A stretch of DNA of 64,000 nt. Source: G963708235 sp963708235. Lineage in GTDB: Bacteria; Actinomycetota; Acidimicrobiia; Spongiisociales; UBA5794. Within the stretch, counting starts at the first letter, position 1. Every line of letters starts with the position of its first letter. Shown here piece by piece: positions 42,970 through 50,721 of this stretch. Below the pieces are notes generated by a model that was not told the DNA's origin, did not search any database, and saw only the letters and a list, made by a program, of their open reading frames with translations. The stretch covers positions 868,001 through 932,000 of the forward strand of contig OY970200.1 in assembly GCA_963708235.1 (NCBI GenBank), given 5' to 3'. Made by a program: the position numbers and the translations under genes.

Positions 42970-43902
42970 ATGCATGCAGTCGTCATCGAGGACTTCGGTG
43001 GTCAGCCGGTGCTCAAAGAGCTTCCCGAGCCGCCCGTCGGTCCGGGTGAGGTCCTGGTCCGCGTCGAGGCATCGTCACTGAACGGGTTCGATCTTGCGGT
43101 TGCATCTGGGCAGTTGCGCGGCGTCATGCCCCATCATTTCCCGGTAGTCCTCGGCAAGGACTTTGCCGGGGTGATTGCCGCGGTCGGACCCGATGCCCCC
43201 CGATTCGCAGTGGGCGAAGAGGTGTTCGGTGTGGTGACGAAGCCGGAACTCGGCGACGGCGCCTTCGGTGAACTGGTGACCGTCCCCGAGGACTCGGTGA
43301 TCGCCCGGTTGCCTGACGGACTCGACGAACAGGTCGCCGGTGCCATCGGGCTCGCCGGATGCACCGCCCTCGCCGTCGTCGACGCCGCAGCCGTCGGAGC
43401 AGGCGATGTGGTGCTCGTCTCCGGCGCCACCGGGGGAGTGGGGACCATCGTCACCCAACTCGCCGCCGCAGCCGGGGCCTATGTGGTGGCGACCGCACGA
43501 CCCGGGGAAGAGGCCGACGTCCTCACCGTCCTCGGCGCCTCGGCGACGGTGGACCGCGATGGCGATGTCGCCGATGCGGTCCGGATGGCGTATCCGCGTC
43601 GGGTCGACGTGGTCATCCATCTGGCCGGTGACGGACGCTCCCTCGCCGGTCTGCTCCGCAACGGTGGCCGCTTCGTCTCCACGCTCGGGTTCGGCGAGAA
43701 CCAGATGGGGGATCTACCGGTGGTCACCACCGTCATCTCGGCAGGCCCCGATGCCGACCGTCTCGTCCGGCTCGGTCACGCCGCCGCCGACGGTCAGATC
43801 CGGGTGCCGATCCAGGGGCGCTACATGCTCGAAGATGTGCCCCGGGCGCTCGCCGACTTCGCCGGCGGCAAGCTCGGCAAGCTGGTCGTCGAGGTCGACT
43901 GA
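42970..43902 (+). CDS. NADP-dependent zinc-type alcohol dehydrogenase-like oxidoreductase (quinone oxidoreductase)
   Basis: A 310-residue medium-chain dehydrogenase/reductase without the zinc ligands: PVGPGEVLVRVEASSLNGFDLAV, HHFPVVLGKDFAGVIAAVG, nucleotide motif VLVSGATGGVGTIVTQLAAA, and ending MLEDVPRALADFAGGKLGKLVVEV. It belongs to the quinone-oxidoreductase branch. ATG 42970 follows CAGGAGG. The end converges with the L,D-transpeptidase gene, four bases apart. The substrate is not known. Confidence 0.88.
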   Translation: MHAVVIEDFGGQPVLKELPEPPVGPGEVLVRVEASSLNGFDLAVASGQLRGVMPHHFPVVLGKDFAGVIAAVGPDAPRFAVGEEVFGVVTKPELGDGAFGELVTVPEDSVIARLPDGLDEQVAGAIGLAGCTALAVVDAAAVGAGDVVLVSGATGGVGTIVTQLAAAAGAYVVATARPGEEADVLTVLGASATVDRDGDVADAVRMAYPRRVDVVIHLAGDGRSLAGLLRNGGRFVSTLGFGENQMGDLPVVTTVISAGPDADRLVRLGHAAADGQIRVPIQGRYMLEDVPRALADFAGGKLGKLVVEVD

Positions 43903-43905
43903 GAC

Positions 43906-44916
43906 TCAGGCGAGGACGACGACCGGTGTGCCCTCCGGGGCCCACTCGTAGAGCGCCGCGGCGTGTGCCAGGCTCTGGCGGACACACCCGGCGCTGTGGT
44001 ACTCGCCGAGCGCCTCCTCGGACTGCAACGGGTTGCCTGCGCCGTCGTTGGGGATGGCGTGGAATCCGATGGCCAGGTTCCGGCCGTGGGCGAACCGGAC
44101 CATGTACCGCATCGTGATGTCGTCGTGTCCGGCGAAAGCCGTTTCCGACCTGGAGAAGACCTCGTACGTTCCCGGTGCGGGGACACCCTGTTTGCCGGAG
44201 ACCAGATAGGAGTCGGTCACCGAACCGTCGTTCTCCACCATCCACACCCGCTGATCGGAGTTGGAATAGACGATCCGGCGCCCCTCTCCGGACTCAGCCG
44301 GGACGGGTGGCGCGACCACACCTTCGACGTCCTGGCGGACCCCTTCGGCGACGTTGCCGAACTCCTCGAACGGTGAGAGCAGGACCTGGTCCCCGTCGAC
44401 GACGATCGGGATCGTCACCGTCCGGGTCTCGGTCATGCCCTCCTGTTCGACCGTGCCGCTGACCTCGAGAACGGTGCGACCGGCGGCGTCCTCCGTGATC
44501 GCATACGAGACCTCCTCCGCAACCGACCATGCGCCCCAACCCTCGGCCATGGCATGGGCCGTGCCACCGAAGAACTCGTCGGGACCGATCGCCTGCTGTG
44601 ATGTCGGGGCCATCGCCGTCCACGCCGCCTCGAACTCGCCGGACCCGAGGTCGGAGACCCACACTTCGAATGCGGCGACAGCGGCGGCCTCCAGGTCCTC
44701 GCTCGGATCAGGTGGGGGTGTCGTGGCGACGGTGCTGGTCGTCGGGGTGCTGGTCGTCGGGGTGCTGGCGGTGGATGGGACGGGTCCGCTGGTCGACGAC
44801 GTCGGGCCCGGTGGAAGTTCAGGCGGAGCGGTTGTGGGGATATTCGGAGCGGGGTCCCCGCATGCGGTCAGGATGACCACAGCTACGGTGACGGCGATCC
44901 GCGGGACAGCGCGCAT
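43906..44916 (-). CDS. L,D-transpeptidase (YkuD) lipoprotein
   Basis: A 336-residue lipoprotein. A lipobox LTAC at about residues 16-19 follows a short signal helix; a Thr/Pro/Ser-rich linker runs to about residue 70. Residues 75-195 form an NTF2-like domain. The YkuD domain follows from about 215: RIVYSNSDQRVWMVENDG, a His in GFHAIPND, and catalytic HSAGCVRQS with the reactive Cys. It probably forms 3-3 peptidoglycan crosslinks outside the membrane. GGAGGTGAAG precedes ATG 44916. Confidence 0.9.
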   Translation of the reverse strand: MRAVPRIAVTVAVVILTACGDPAPNIPTTAPPELPPGPTSSTSGPVPSTASTPTTSTPTTSTVATTPPPDPSEDLEAAAVAAFEVWVSDLGSGEFEAAWTAMAPTSQQAIGPDEFFGGTAHAMAEGWGAWSVAEEVSYAITEDAAGRTVLEVSGTVEQEGMTETRTVTIPIVVDGDQVLLSPFEEFGNVAEGVRQDVEGVVAPPVPAESGEGRRIVYSNSDQRVWMVENDGSVTDSYLVSGKQGVPAPGTYEVFSRSETAFAGHDDITMRYMVRFAHGRNLAIGFHAIPNDGAGNPLQSEEALGEYHSAGCVRQSLAHAAALYEWAPEGTPVVVLA

Positions 44917-45117
44917 GCGCTTCACCTCCCAGATTGTCGTTCGAGGACAGGTTCGTATACCAGTCTGACGCATAACGGCCCTTACAGGTTCGCCGGGGCC
45001 GTTGGTCTTCCCTCTGGCCGGACCGTGACCCTGATCGACACGGGTCGTCAGGTACGACAGGTTTCCGTCGGGACAACGGGTGGGTAGACCCCTGACTCCC
45101 GATCAGGAGGAGCCTCC

Positions 45118-45699
45118 ATGTCCGAGAACGTCACACTCGACGGCGCCGCCGTCGCCTTCCTCGTCGCCGACGAGGGCATCGAGCAGGTCGAGCTCACCGA
45201 GCCCTGGAAGTCCGTGGAAGCCGCCGATGGGCGACCGGTGCTCATCGCCCCCGACGTCGGGAAGGTCCAGGCATTCCACCACCTCGATGCCGCCGACACC
45301 TTCGAAGCCGAGGTGGCGGTCGGCGATGCCGACGTCGCCGACTATGCGGCGCTCGTGCTCCCGGGCGGGGTCGCCAATCCCGACAAGTTGCGGATGTCCG
45401 CCGATGCGGTCTCATTCGTCCGTCGCTTCTCTGCCTCCGGAAAACCGGTGGCGGCGATATGCCACGCTCCGTGGATGCTCGTCGAGGCCGACGTGGTGAA
45501 CGGCCGGAGGCTGACGAGCTGGCCGAGTCTGCAGACCGACATGCGCAATGCGGGGGCCGAGTGGGTGGACGAGGAGGTCGTGGTGGATACCAGCGGTGGC
45601 GCCACGCTGATCACCAGCCGGAAACCCGACGATCTTCCCGCCTTCTGCGCACGTCTGTTGTCGGCGGCTTCGCAGGCGGCCGGCGCCTCGCAACGCTGA
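45118..45699 (+). CDS. DJ-1/PfpI family protein (type 1 glutamine amidotransferase-like)
   Basis: A 193-residue protein of the DJ-1/PfpI superfamily. The nucleophile Cys115 is in AICHAPWML, with an early AFLVADEGIEQVEL (Glu expected to contact the Cys) and YAALVLPGGVANPDKLR. Members act as general stress proteins, deglycase-like or protease-like enzymes; the exact reaction is not settled. GGAGGAGCC lies before ATG 45118. It converges with the methyltransferase. Confidence 0.88.
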   Translation: MSENVTLDGAAVAFLVADEGIEQVELTEPWKSVEAADGRPVLIAPDVGKVQAFHHLDAADTFEAEVAVGDADVADYAALVLPGGVANPDKLRMSADAVSFVRRFSASGKPVAAICHAPWMLVEADVVNGRRLTSWPSLQTDMRNAGAEWVDEEVVVDTSGGATLITSRKPDDLPAFCARLLSAASQAAGASQR

Positions 45700-45726
45700 C
45701 TCTGCGGGCCTCGCCGAGGTGGTCGG

Positions 45727-46560
45727 TCAGCGAGGTCGCCAAGTGGTGACTGCCACCGAGCCGGTCACCGACGTCGGTGAGCCGAGGGTGTCTAGTCGTG
45801 CCGCCGTCGTGGCCGGATCGAGGTGTCGGGCGCTCGGTCCCATCAGGACCGCCGCCTCCATGGCAGCACGGTCGAGCACCATCTCCCATTCCAATCCGGT
45901 GTGGCCCATCTGGACGAAGTGACTGCCGAGCGACCCGGCGAGGCGTCGATCCTTGTCGGGATCGACGTTGACCATCCCCAGTGCGCCGACCAGTTCGTCG
46001 AGATGGCGGGTCGTGGGAGTCACCACGCACAGGATGCCGGTGCGGGAGGCGATGCGACCCAACTCGGCGGCGTTACGTGGTGAGAACACATCGAGAACCA
46101 TCGCCGCCACCTCGTTGCGGACCGGCAGCGGACCCCAGACGTCGCAGCCGACGGCCGTAGCGCGGGGGTGGCTACGAGCCGACCGGCGCAACGCCGCCGT
46201 CGAGATGTCGAGGGCGAGCCCGACCCGCCGTGGGGCGCCGTCGAGGACCGCCGCCAGATGGCGACCTGTCCCCGCTCCGATGTCGACCACGCAACCGGGA
46301 TCGTCGATTTCGGACACCAGGCTCACCAGGGCGTCGGTGACTGGCTGGAAATGTCCACCGGCGAGGAACCTCTGTCGGGCTTCGACCATCGAGGTGGTGT
46401 CGGCAGTGCCGAGGTGTTCATCGCCACGGAGCAAGTTGACGTATCCCTGCCGGGCGATGTCGAAGCTGTGCCCGCGATCGCAGCGCAGCGATGCGTCGTG
46501 GCGCAGGAGCGGCCCGTGGCAGTGGGGACATCTGAGCAGCTCGACGGCGGCCTCGATCAT
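45727..46560 (-). CDS. RlmA-like rRNA (guanine-N1) methyltransferase family protein
   Basis: A 277-residue protein: an N-terminal zinc-type segment (CPHCHGPL...CDRGHSFDIARQGYVNLL), as in RlmA, then a SAM-binding fold (VVDIGAGTGRHLAAVLDG, GLALDISTAALRRSA) and VLDVFSPRNAAELGRIA. RlmA methylates G745 or G748 in 23S rRNA; the actinobacterial form (TlrB) gives tylosin resistance in its host. Which site is used here is unknown. ATG 46560 is chosen because the Cys segment follows directly. Confidence 0.85.
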   Translation of the reverse strand: MIEAAVELLRCPHCHGPLLRHDASLRCDRGHSFDIARQGYVNLLRGDEHLGTADTTSMVEARQRFLAGGHFQPVTDALVSLVSEIDDPGCVVDIGAGTGRHLAAVLDGAPRRVGLALDISTAALRRSARSHPRATAVGCDVWGPLPVRNEVAAMVLDVFSPRNAAELGRIASRTGILCVVTPTTRHLDELVGALGMVNVDPDKDRRLAGSLGSHFVQMGHTGLEWEMVLDRAAMEAAVLMGPSARHLDPATTAARLDTLGSPTSVTGSVAVTTWRPR

Positions 46561-46750
46561 CGCTACCCGTCCCCATTGCCGGTCACGTCGCCTGCCTGTG
46601 TCGTGCCATTGCCGGCGGTCGCCCGCTCGTGCCGAGTATGCCGGAGCGGAGAGCGACCGGCCAGCTCGGCGGCCGTTGGGGACTTTGGCCTCTGGACGGC
46701 GACGAACCCCGGAGACAAGCTGAGAAAGCGTCCACACACACGGGGGTGCC

Positions 46751-47251
46751 ATGAGAGTGCTCGTTACGGCCGCAAGCAAACACGGCAGCACTGCCGCCAT
46801 CGCCGAGGCGATCGCACGGCGTCTCAGTGCCGCCAGGTTCGAGGTGACGCTGAGCGCTCCGGATCGGGTCGATGCGGTCGAATCGTACGATGCGTTCGTG
46901 CTGGGGAGCGCGGTCTACGCCGGGCGCTGGATCGGATCTGCCCGCCAGTTCGCCGAGACGTTCGCCGACGTGCTCGCCACCAGACCGCTGTGGCTGTTCT
47001 CCAGCGGACCGGTCGGTGATCCGCCCCAACCCGCCGATGAGCCGCACGATGGCGCCGCCCTCGCCGCAGCGCTGTCGGCCCGGCAGCATCGGGTCTTTGC
47101 GGGCAAGCTCGACCGGTCCGAGTTGGGTCTTGTCGAGAGAGCCGTCGTCGGAGCGGTGCGAGCACCGGAGGGTGACTTCCGGGCATGGGACGACATCGGG
47201 TCCTGGGCAGACTCGATCGCCCGAGATCTCGAGGCGGTCGCCGCTGGCTGA
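46751..47251 (+). CDS. Flavodoxin domain-containing protein
   Basis: A 166-residue protein of the flavodoxin fold (HemG-like subgroup): VLVTAASKHGSTAAIAEAIA (phosphate-binding loop), VESYDAFVLGSAVYAGRW and LWLFSSGPVGD. Proteins like this pair with protoporphyrinogen oxidation in some bacteria or act as general electron carriers; no heme genes are nearby. It is divergent from the methyltransferase gene (190 bases between starts). Confidence 0.85.
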   Translation: MRVLVTAASKHGSTAAIAEAIARRLSAARFEVTLSAPDRVDAVESYDAFVLGSAVYAGRWIGSARQFAETFADVLATRPLWLFSSGPVGDPPQPADEPHDGAALAAALSARQHRVFAGKLDRSELGLVERAVVGAVRAPEGDFRAWDDIGSWADSIARDLEAVAAG

Positions 47252-47280
47252 CCTGCGTCGGCCCGAGGTCCGCAGGTCCT

Positions 47281-47451
47281 CTACCGGGCCGTCGACCCGG
47301 CGAGAAGGCTGGAGACCATGATGCCCAACGGCAATGCGCCCCAGTAGGAGATGTTGACACCGACATTCCCCAGAAAGAGCATCAAGAGCCAGGTGGCCGG
47401 GAATGTGGCCAGCAGAAACACGATGGCGGCTGCGATCAGGGTTCGGATCAT
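47281..47451 (-). CDS. Small membrane protein (56 aa)
   Basis: A 56-residue protein with two hydrophobic segments, LIAAAIVFLLATFPATWLLMLFL and SYWGALPLGIMVSSLLAG, and a basic end. ATG 47451 follows GGAGGG, a strong ribosome site. The length and composition resemble small actinobacterial membrane proteins of unknown function. It converges with the flavodoxin gene. Confidence 0.65.
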   Translation of the reverse strand: MIRTLIAAAIVFLLATFPATWLLMLFLGNVGVNISYWGALPLGIMVSSLLAGSTAR

Positions 47452-47669
47452 TTTGGTGCCCTCCGGTGGGTTTGTATTCGATTCCGGCTGCGGAGCCCCG
47501 CACCGGTGAGACGGGTGGGGGTGCGTGCGGGCGCCCGGACAGCCGGACGTCGGTCCTGAACCTAGCCCGCAGGGTCGGCCGGGGTGGTGCTTTCGGTGCA
47601 GAATCTGCATACTTGCCCTTGGGGAGCAGCGGTCCGGTCGGGCTCACCTCGACAGACGGGAGACCTTCG

Positions 47670-48188
47670 ATGAACGGCATCACCAGGATGAACCACGCCG
47701 TGCTCTATGTCCGCAGCGCCGAGCGCCATGCCGAGTTCTACCGGGACGTCCTCGGGTTCGCCGAGGTGACGAGGATGCCCCTCGGAGGGGGGCGCAGCGG
47801 GGTGTTCATGAAGGCGCCGGGTTCCAGCAACGACCACGACATTGCGTTCTTCGGTCTGGGCGACACCCTGGGAGCCTCGAGTGCGGGGCGGGACCAGGTT
47901 GGTCTCTACCACCTGGCGTGGGAGGTCCCCACACTCGGCGATCTCGCCGACTACGCCGCCCGACTGACCGAGGCGGGGGCGCTGACCGGAGCCAGCGATC
48001 ACGGCACGACCAAAGCGCTCTATGCGCGGGATCCCGACGGTTTGGAGTTCGAGGTGAGCTGGATCGTCCCCGTCGACCTCCTCGACGACGGCGGGGCGGA
48101 ACCGATGATCGCACCACTCGACCTCGCAGCCGAGATCGAACGCTACGGCGCCGACCGGCGCGGGCAGCGGACGGTCCCGGCCGCCTGA
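47670..48188 (+). CDS. VOC (glyoxalase/bleomycin resistance) family protein
   Basis: A 172-residue protein with two beta-alpha-beta-beta-beta units: ITRMNHAVLYVRSAERHAEFYRDVLGF and GLYHLAWEVPTLGDLADYAARL...ARDPDGLEFEVSW. Metal ligands would be His9, His in YHLAWEV and Glu in DGLEFEV, in the place used by 2,3-dihydroxybiphenyl and related dioxygenases. The substrate is unknown. ATG 47670 has GGGAG upstream. Confidence 0.88.
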   Translation: MNGITRMNHAVLYVRSAERHAEFYRDVLGFAEVTRMPLGGGRSGVFMKAPGSSNDHDIAFFGLGDTLGASSAGRDQVGLYHLAWEVPTLGDLADYAARLTEAGALTGASDHGTTKALYARDPDGLEFEVSWIVPVDLLDDGGAEPMIAPLDLAAEIERYGADRRGQRTVPAA

Positions 48189-48434
48189 CCGAGATTTTCT
48201 CAGATTTCTTTCGACGGGCGACATCCTCCCCGGATGGGTCTGTTCCGGTCGGGGAAAGGGCGGGAGTCAGGGTCGCCGCCCCGGGGCATGGGGTCCGGCA
48301 AACCCTTGCGGGCAAACGGTTGCGACGCAACGGTGGATTCGTGCCGACTCCCAGCCGGACGTCTGCGCCCGGGCGTGGCGTCAGGCTTTCGCACCGGCAT
48401 CTGTTCGGTGGGGCTGATGAATGGTTTGAATAGA

Positions 48435-48454
48435 AACCTACGGTGGCGTAGGTT
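48435..48454. promoter_or_regulatory. Inverted repeat operator upstream of the desaturase
   Basis: AACCTACG (48435-48442), four bases, CGTAGGTT (48447-48454): a perfect 8-bp palindrome with spacer GTGG. It lies 40 bases before the ATG and is probably a binding site for the TetR regulator encoded next. Confidence 0.65.
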
Positions 48455-48466
48455 ACGGATACGTAA
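48453..48466. promoter_or_regulatory. Second inverted repeat overlapping the first
   Basis: TTACG, GATA, CGTAA (48453-48466): a perfect 5-bp palindrome sharing its first two bases with the larger repeat, so two dimers would bind side by side. The half-sites (CGTAGGTT and CGTAA) share CGTA, as expected for one regulator. Confidence 0.5.
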
Positions 48467-48493
48467 GTACGACTCCCAGCAAGGACCGACCGC

Positions 48494-49492
48494 ATGAACT
48501 CGGTAGATATGGCCGTCGCTCACGACGTGATCACCCCGCCACAGGACCGATCTACCAAGGTTCGCGGTGTCGTCCGGCTGACCGCCGAGCAGCTCCGCTT
48601 CCAGAAGCGGGTCACGCTGATCATGACGGTGGCCCCGCTCGCCGCCGTCGCCGTGGCGATCTGGCAACTTTGGGGGACCGGGATCACCCCGCTCGACTTC
48701 TGGCTCTTCCTCGGTTTCTACGCCGTCGCCGGTCTGGGAATCAGTGTCGGCTACCACCGCCTCTTCACCCACCGCAGCTTCCATGCCGCCACCCCGGTCA
48801 AGGTCGGTCTTGCCATCGCCGGGTCGCTCGCCATCGAGGGCGACCCCATCTCCTGGTCGGCAACCCACCGCCGTCACCACGCCTACGCCGATCGCCACGG
48901 CGATCCGCACTCTCCCCACCTCGCCCAGGCCGCCGGCTTCAAGGGCGTCATGCTCGGTCTGTGGCATGCCCATGTCGGCTGGCTCTTCGACGCCGAGAAG
49001 ACCGACGCCACGGTCTGGACCGCCGACCTCATCGCCGATCCGGCCGTCAAGAAGGTCTCCGACAAGTTCGTGTGGATCCTCGTGGCGTCGTTCGTGCTCC
49101 CGCCGATCATCGGTGGTCTGGTCACCATGTCCTTCACCGGCGCCCTCACCGCCTTTCTCTGGGGCTCGCTGGTGCGCATCTTCCTGCTCCACCACGTCAC
49201 CTGGAGCATCAACTCCATCTGCCACTTCTTCGGCAAGGAGGCCTACCGGGCCAAGGACGAGAGCCGCAACGTGTGGGCCCTCTCGCCGATCAGCTTTGGC
49301 GAGTCCTGGCACAACAACCACCATGCGTTCCCCTGGTCTGCCCGTCTCGGGTTGCGTGCCTGGCAGATCGATCCGGGCTGGTACCTGATCGTGGCGCTGC
49401 GCAGCGTCGGACTGGTGGGCAAGGTCAAGGTCCCGACCGTCGAGCAGCGCGAGGCCAAACGGCTTCCCGCAGGAGCATCGAACTCGGAGTAG
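48494..49492 (+). CDS. Acyl-CoA desaturase (membrane fatty-acid delta-9 desaturase)
   Basis: A 332-residue di-iron enzyme. The three His boxes are present: HRLFTH at 88-93, HRRHH at 125-129 and HNNHH at 273-277. Hydrophobic segments flank them. Membership of the stearoyl-CoA desaturase group implies insertion of a cis double bond in acyl chains to tune membrane fluidity; electron donors are not in the window. It is followed four bases later by a TetR regulator, likely the sensor for saturation state. Confidence 0.93.
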   Translation: MNSVDMAVAHDVITPPQDRSTKVRGVVRLTAEQLRFQKRVTLIMTVAPLAAVAVAIWQLWGTGITPLDFWLFLGFYAVAGLGISVGYHRLFTHRSFHAATPVKVGLAIAGSLAIEGDPISWSATHRRHHAYADRHGDPHSPHLAQAAGFKGVMLGLWHAHVGWLFDAEKTDATVWTADLIADPAVKKVSDKFVWILVASFVLPPIIGGLVTMSFTGALTAFLWGSLVRIFLLHHVTWSINSICHFFGKEAYRAKDESRNVWALSPISFGESWHNNHHAFPWSARLGLRAWQIDPGWYLIVALRSVGLVGKVKVPTVEQREAKRLPAGASNSE

Positions 49493-49496
49493 TGCC

Positions 49497-50132
49497 ATGG
49501 CGGCAGGTCGAGGGCCGAACGGGCGAGTGCGCTCGTCCGGTCGCATGTCGGGACAGGAGCGCCGTGAGCAGTTGATCCGCATCGGGCGCGAGGTCTTCGC
49601 CGAACGGGGCTACGAGGCGGCGACCATCGAAGAGATCGCCGAACGTGCGCACATCTCCAAACCGGTGGTCTACGAGCACTTCGGCGGCAAGGACGGGCTC
49701 CATGCCGTCATCATCGATCGTGCCGTCCAGGATCTGATGCTGCGGCTCCGCACCAGCCTCGAGCCGGAGCATCCCTACGAGGCCATCTCGCAGACCGTCG
49801 ACGCCTTTCTCAGCTATGTCGAGGAGGAACAGGCGAGTTTCCGGGTTCTGGTCCACGATGGGCCGGCCGGCTCGGTCGGTTCACTGCCGAGCGTGCTCGC
49901 CGATGTCGCCAGCCAGGCCGAGGCGCTCCTCGCCCGACAACTGGTCCCCCGTGGCTATCCCGAGAAGACCGCTCCGGTGTTGGCCAGGGCGCTGGTCGGT
50001 CTCGTCGCCATGACGGCGCAGTGGTGGCTCGAGGAGGGGAAGCCGACCCGCTCCGAGGTGACCGACAACCTGGTCAACCTGATCTGGAACGGGCTCAAGG
50101 GGCTCCGCATCGACACCCCCGAGGCCGACTAG
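49497..50132 (+). CDS. TetR family transcriptional regulator
   Basis: A 211-residue regulator with the TetR helix-turn-helix (REQLIRIGREVFAERGYEAATIEEIAERAHISKPVVYEHFGGKDGL, read in segments) and a ligand-binding half ending ARALVGLVAMTAQWWLEEGKP. It is in one operon with the desaturase (4 bases between), so it likely controls it through the upstream inverted repeats, like DesT/FadR-type regulators that sense acyl-CoA. Its stop overlaps the convergent UspA stop by four bases. Confidence 0.9.
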   Translation: MAAGRGPNGRVRSSGRMSGQERREQLIRIGREVFAERGYEAATIEEIAERAHISKPVVYEHFGGKDGLHAVIIDRAVQDLMLRLRTSLEPEHPYEAISQTVDAFLSYVEEEQASFRVLVHDGPAGSVGSLPSVLADVASQAEALLARQLVPRGYPEKTAPVLARALVGLVAMTAQWWLEEGKPTRSEVTDNLVNLIWNGLKGLRIDTPEAD

Positions 50133-50554
50133 CGGGCGGCGACGTCGCTGGTCACCACCAGGACGTTGCAGTTGGCGAGGTGGAGCACACGGTGGCTGGT
50201 GCTTCCCAGGACCAGGGCGGCGAAGTCGCCGCGACCCCGGGTACCGACCACGATCAGCGAGGCTCCCACGGCCTTGGCGTGACCGACGAGCGTGTCCGGC
50301 GGGTAACCCTCGAGCTCGACCCGTTCGAAGGGGACGGTGGCAGTCTCGAGCACAGGGTCGAGCCGCTCCCACACATGGCGTTGCTGCGCCGATTGCAGCG
50401 CCTGGACATCGACGGGCACCTCGAAATACATCACCGGGGGATGGAACACGTGCACCACATGAAGGGTGGCGCCACGTCGGGCCGCCTCGTCCAGAGCATG
50501 CTGGAGCACCACAGGTGCCCGGTCGGTCTCGTCGATTCCGACAACCACGATCAT
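50129..50554 (-). CDS. Universal stress protein (UspA family)
   Basis: A 141-residue single-domain UspA: MIVVVGIDETDRAPVVLQHAL at the start, a DVQAL linker and the ATP-binding motif GTRGRGDFAALVLGSTSHRV near residues 106-125 (G-2x-G-9x-G-S/T). So an ATP-binding type. The regulator of its expression is not visible. Confidence 0.9.
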   Translation of the reverse strand: MIVVVGIDETDRAPVVLQHALDEAARRGATLHVVHVFHPPVMYFEVPVDVQALQSAQQRHVWERLDPVLETATVPFERVELEGYPPDTLVGHAKAVGASLIVVGTRGRGDFAALVLGSTSHRVLHLANCNVLVVTSDVAAR

Positions 50555-50721
50555 CTGCTACCTCCGGTCGCTCTGTCCACATGTTGGCAGCATCAGGGTC
50601 CCGAAGGACAGGGTCTTTCGAATCTTTCCGGGAGTCGCGCCATGCTCCCGACATGGGTCGCTCGACGGATGTGTCGAACGGTGCGGCGGAGAGCCGGAGA
50701 AAACGTCGTAGCATCTGCCCC

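Larger units (their letters stand above)
48189..48493. other. Promoter region of the desaturase gene
   Basis: No gene is visible. Its main elements are the two inverted repeats at 48435-48466. The AAGGA ribosome site of the desaturase is at the end. The AT-rich stretch just upstream of the repeats (ATGGTTTGAATAGAAA) may include the -10 region. Confidence 0.5.
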
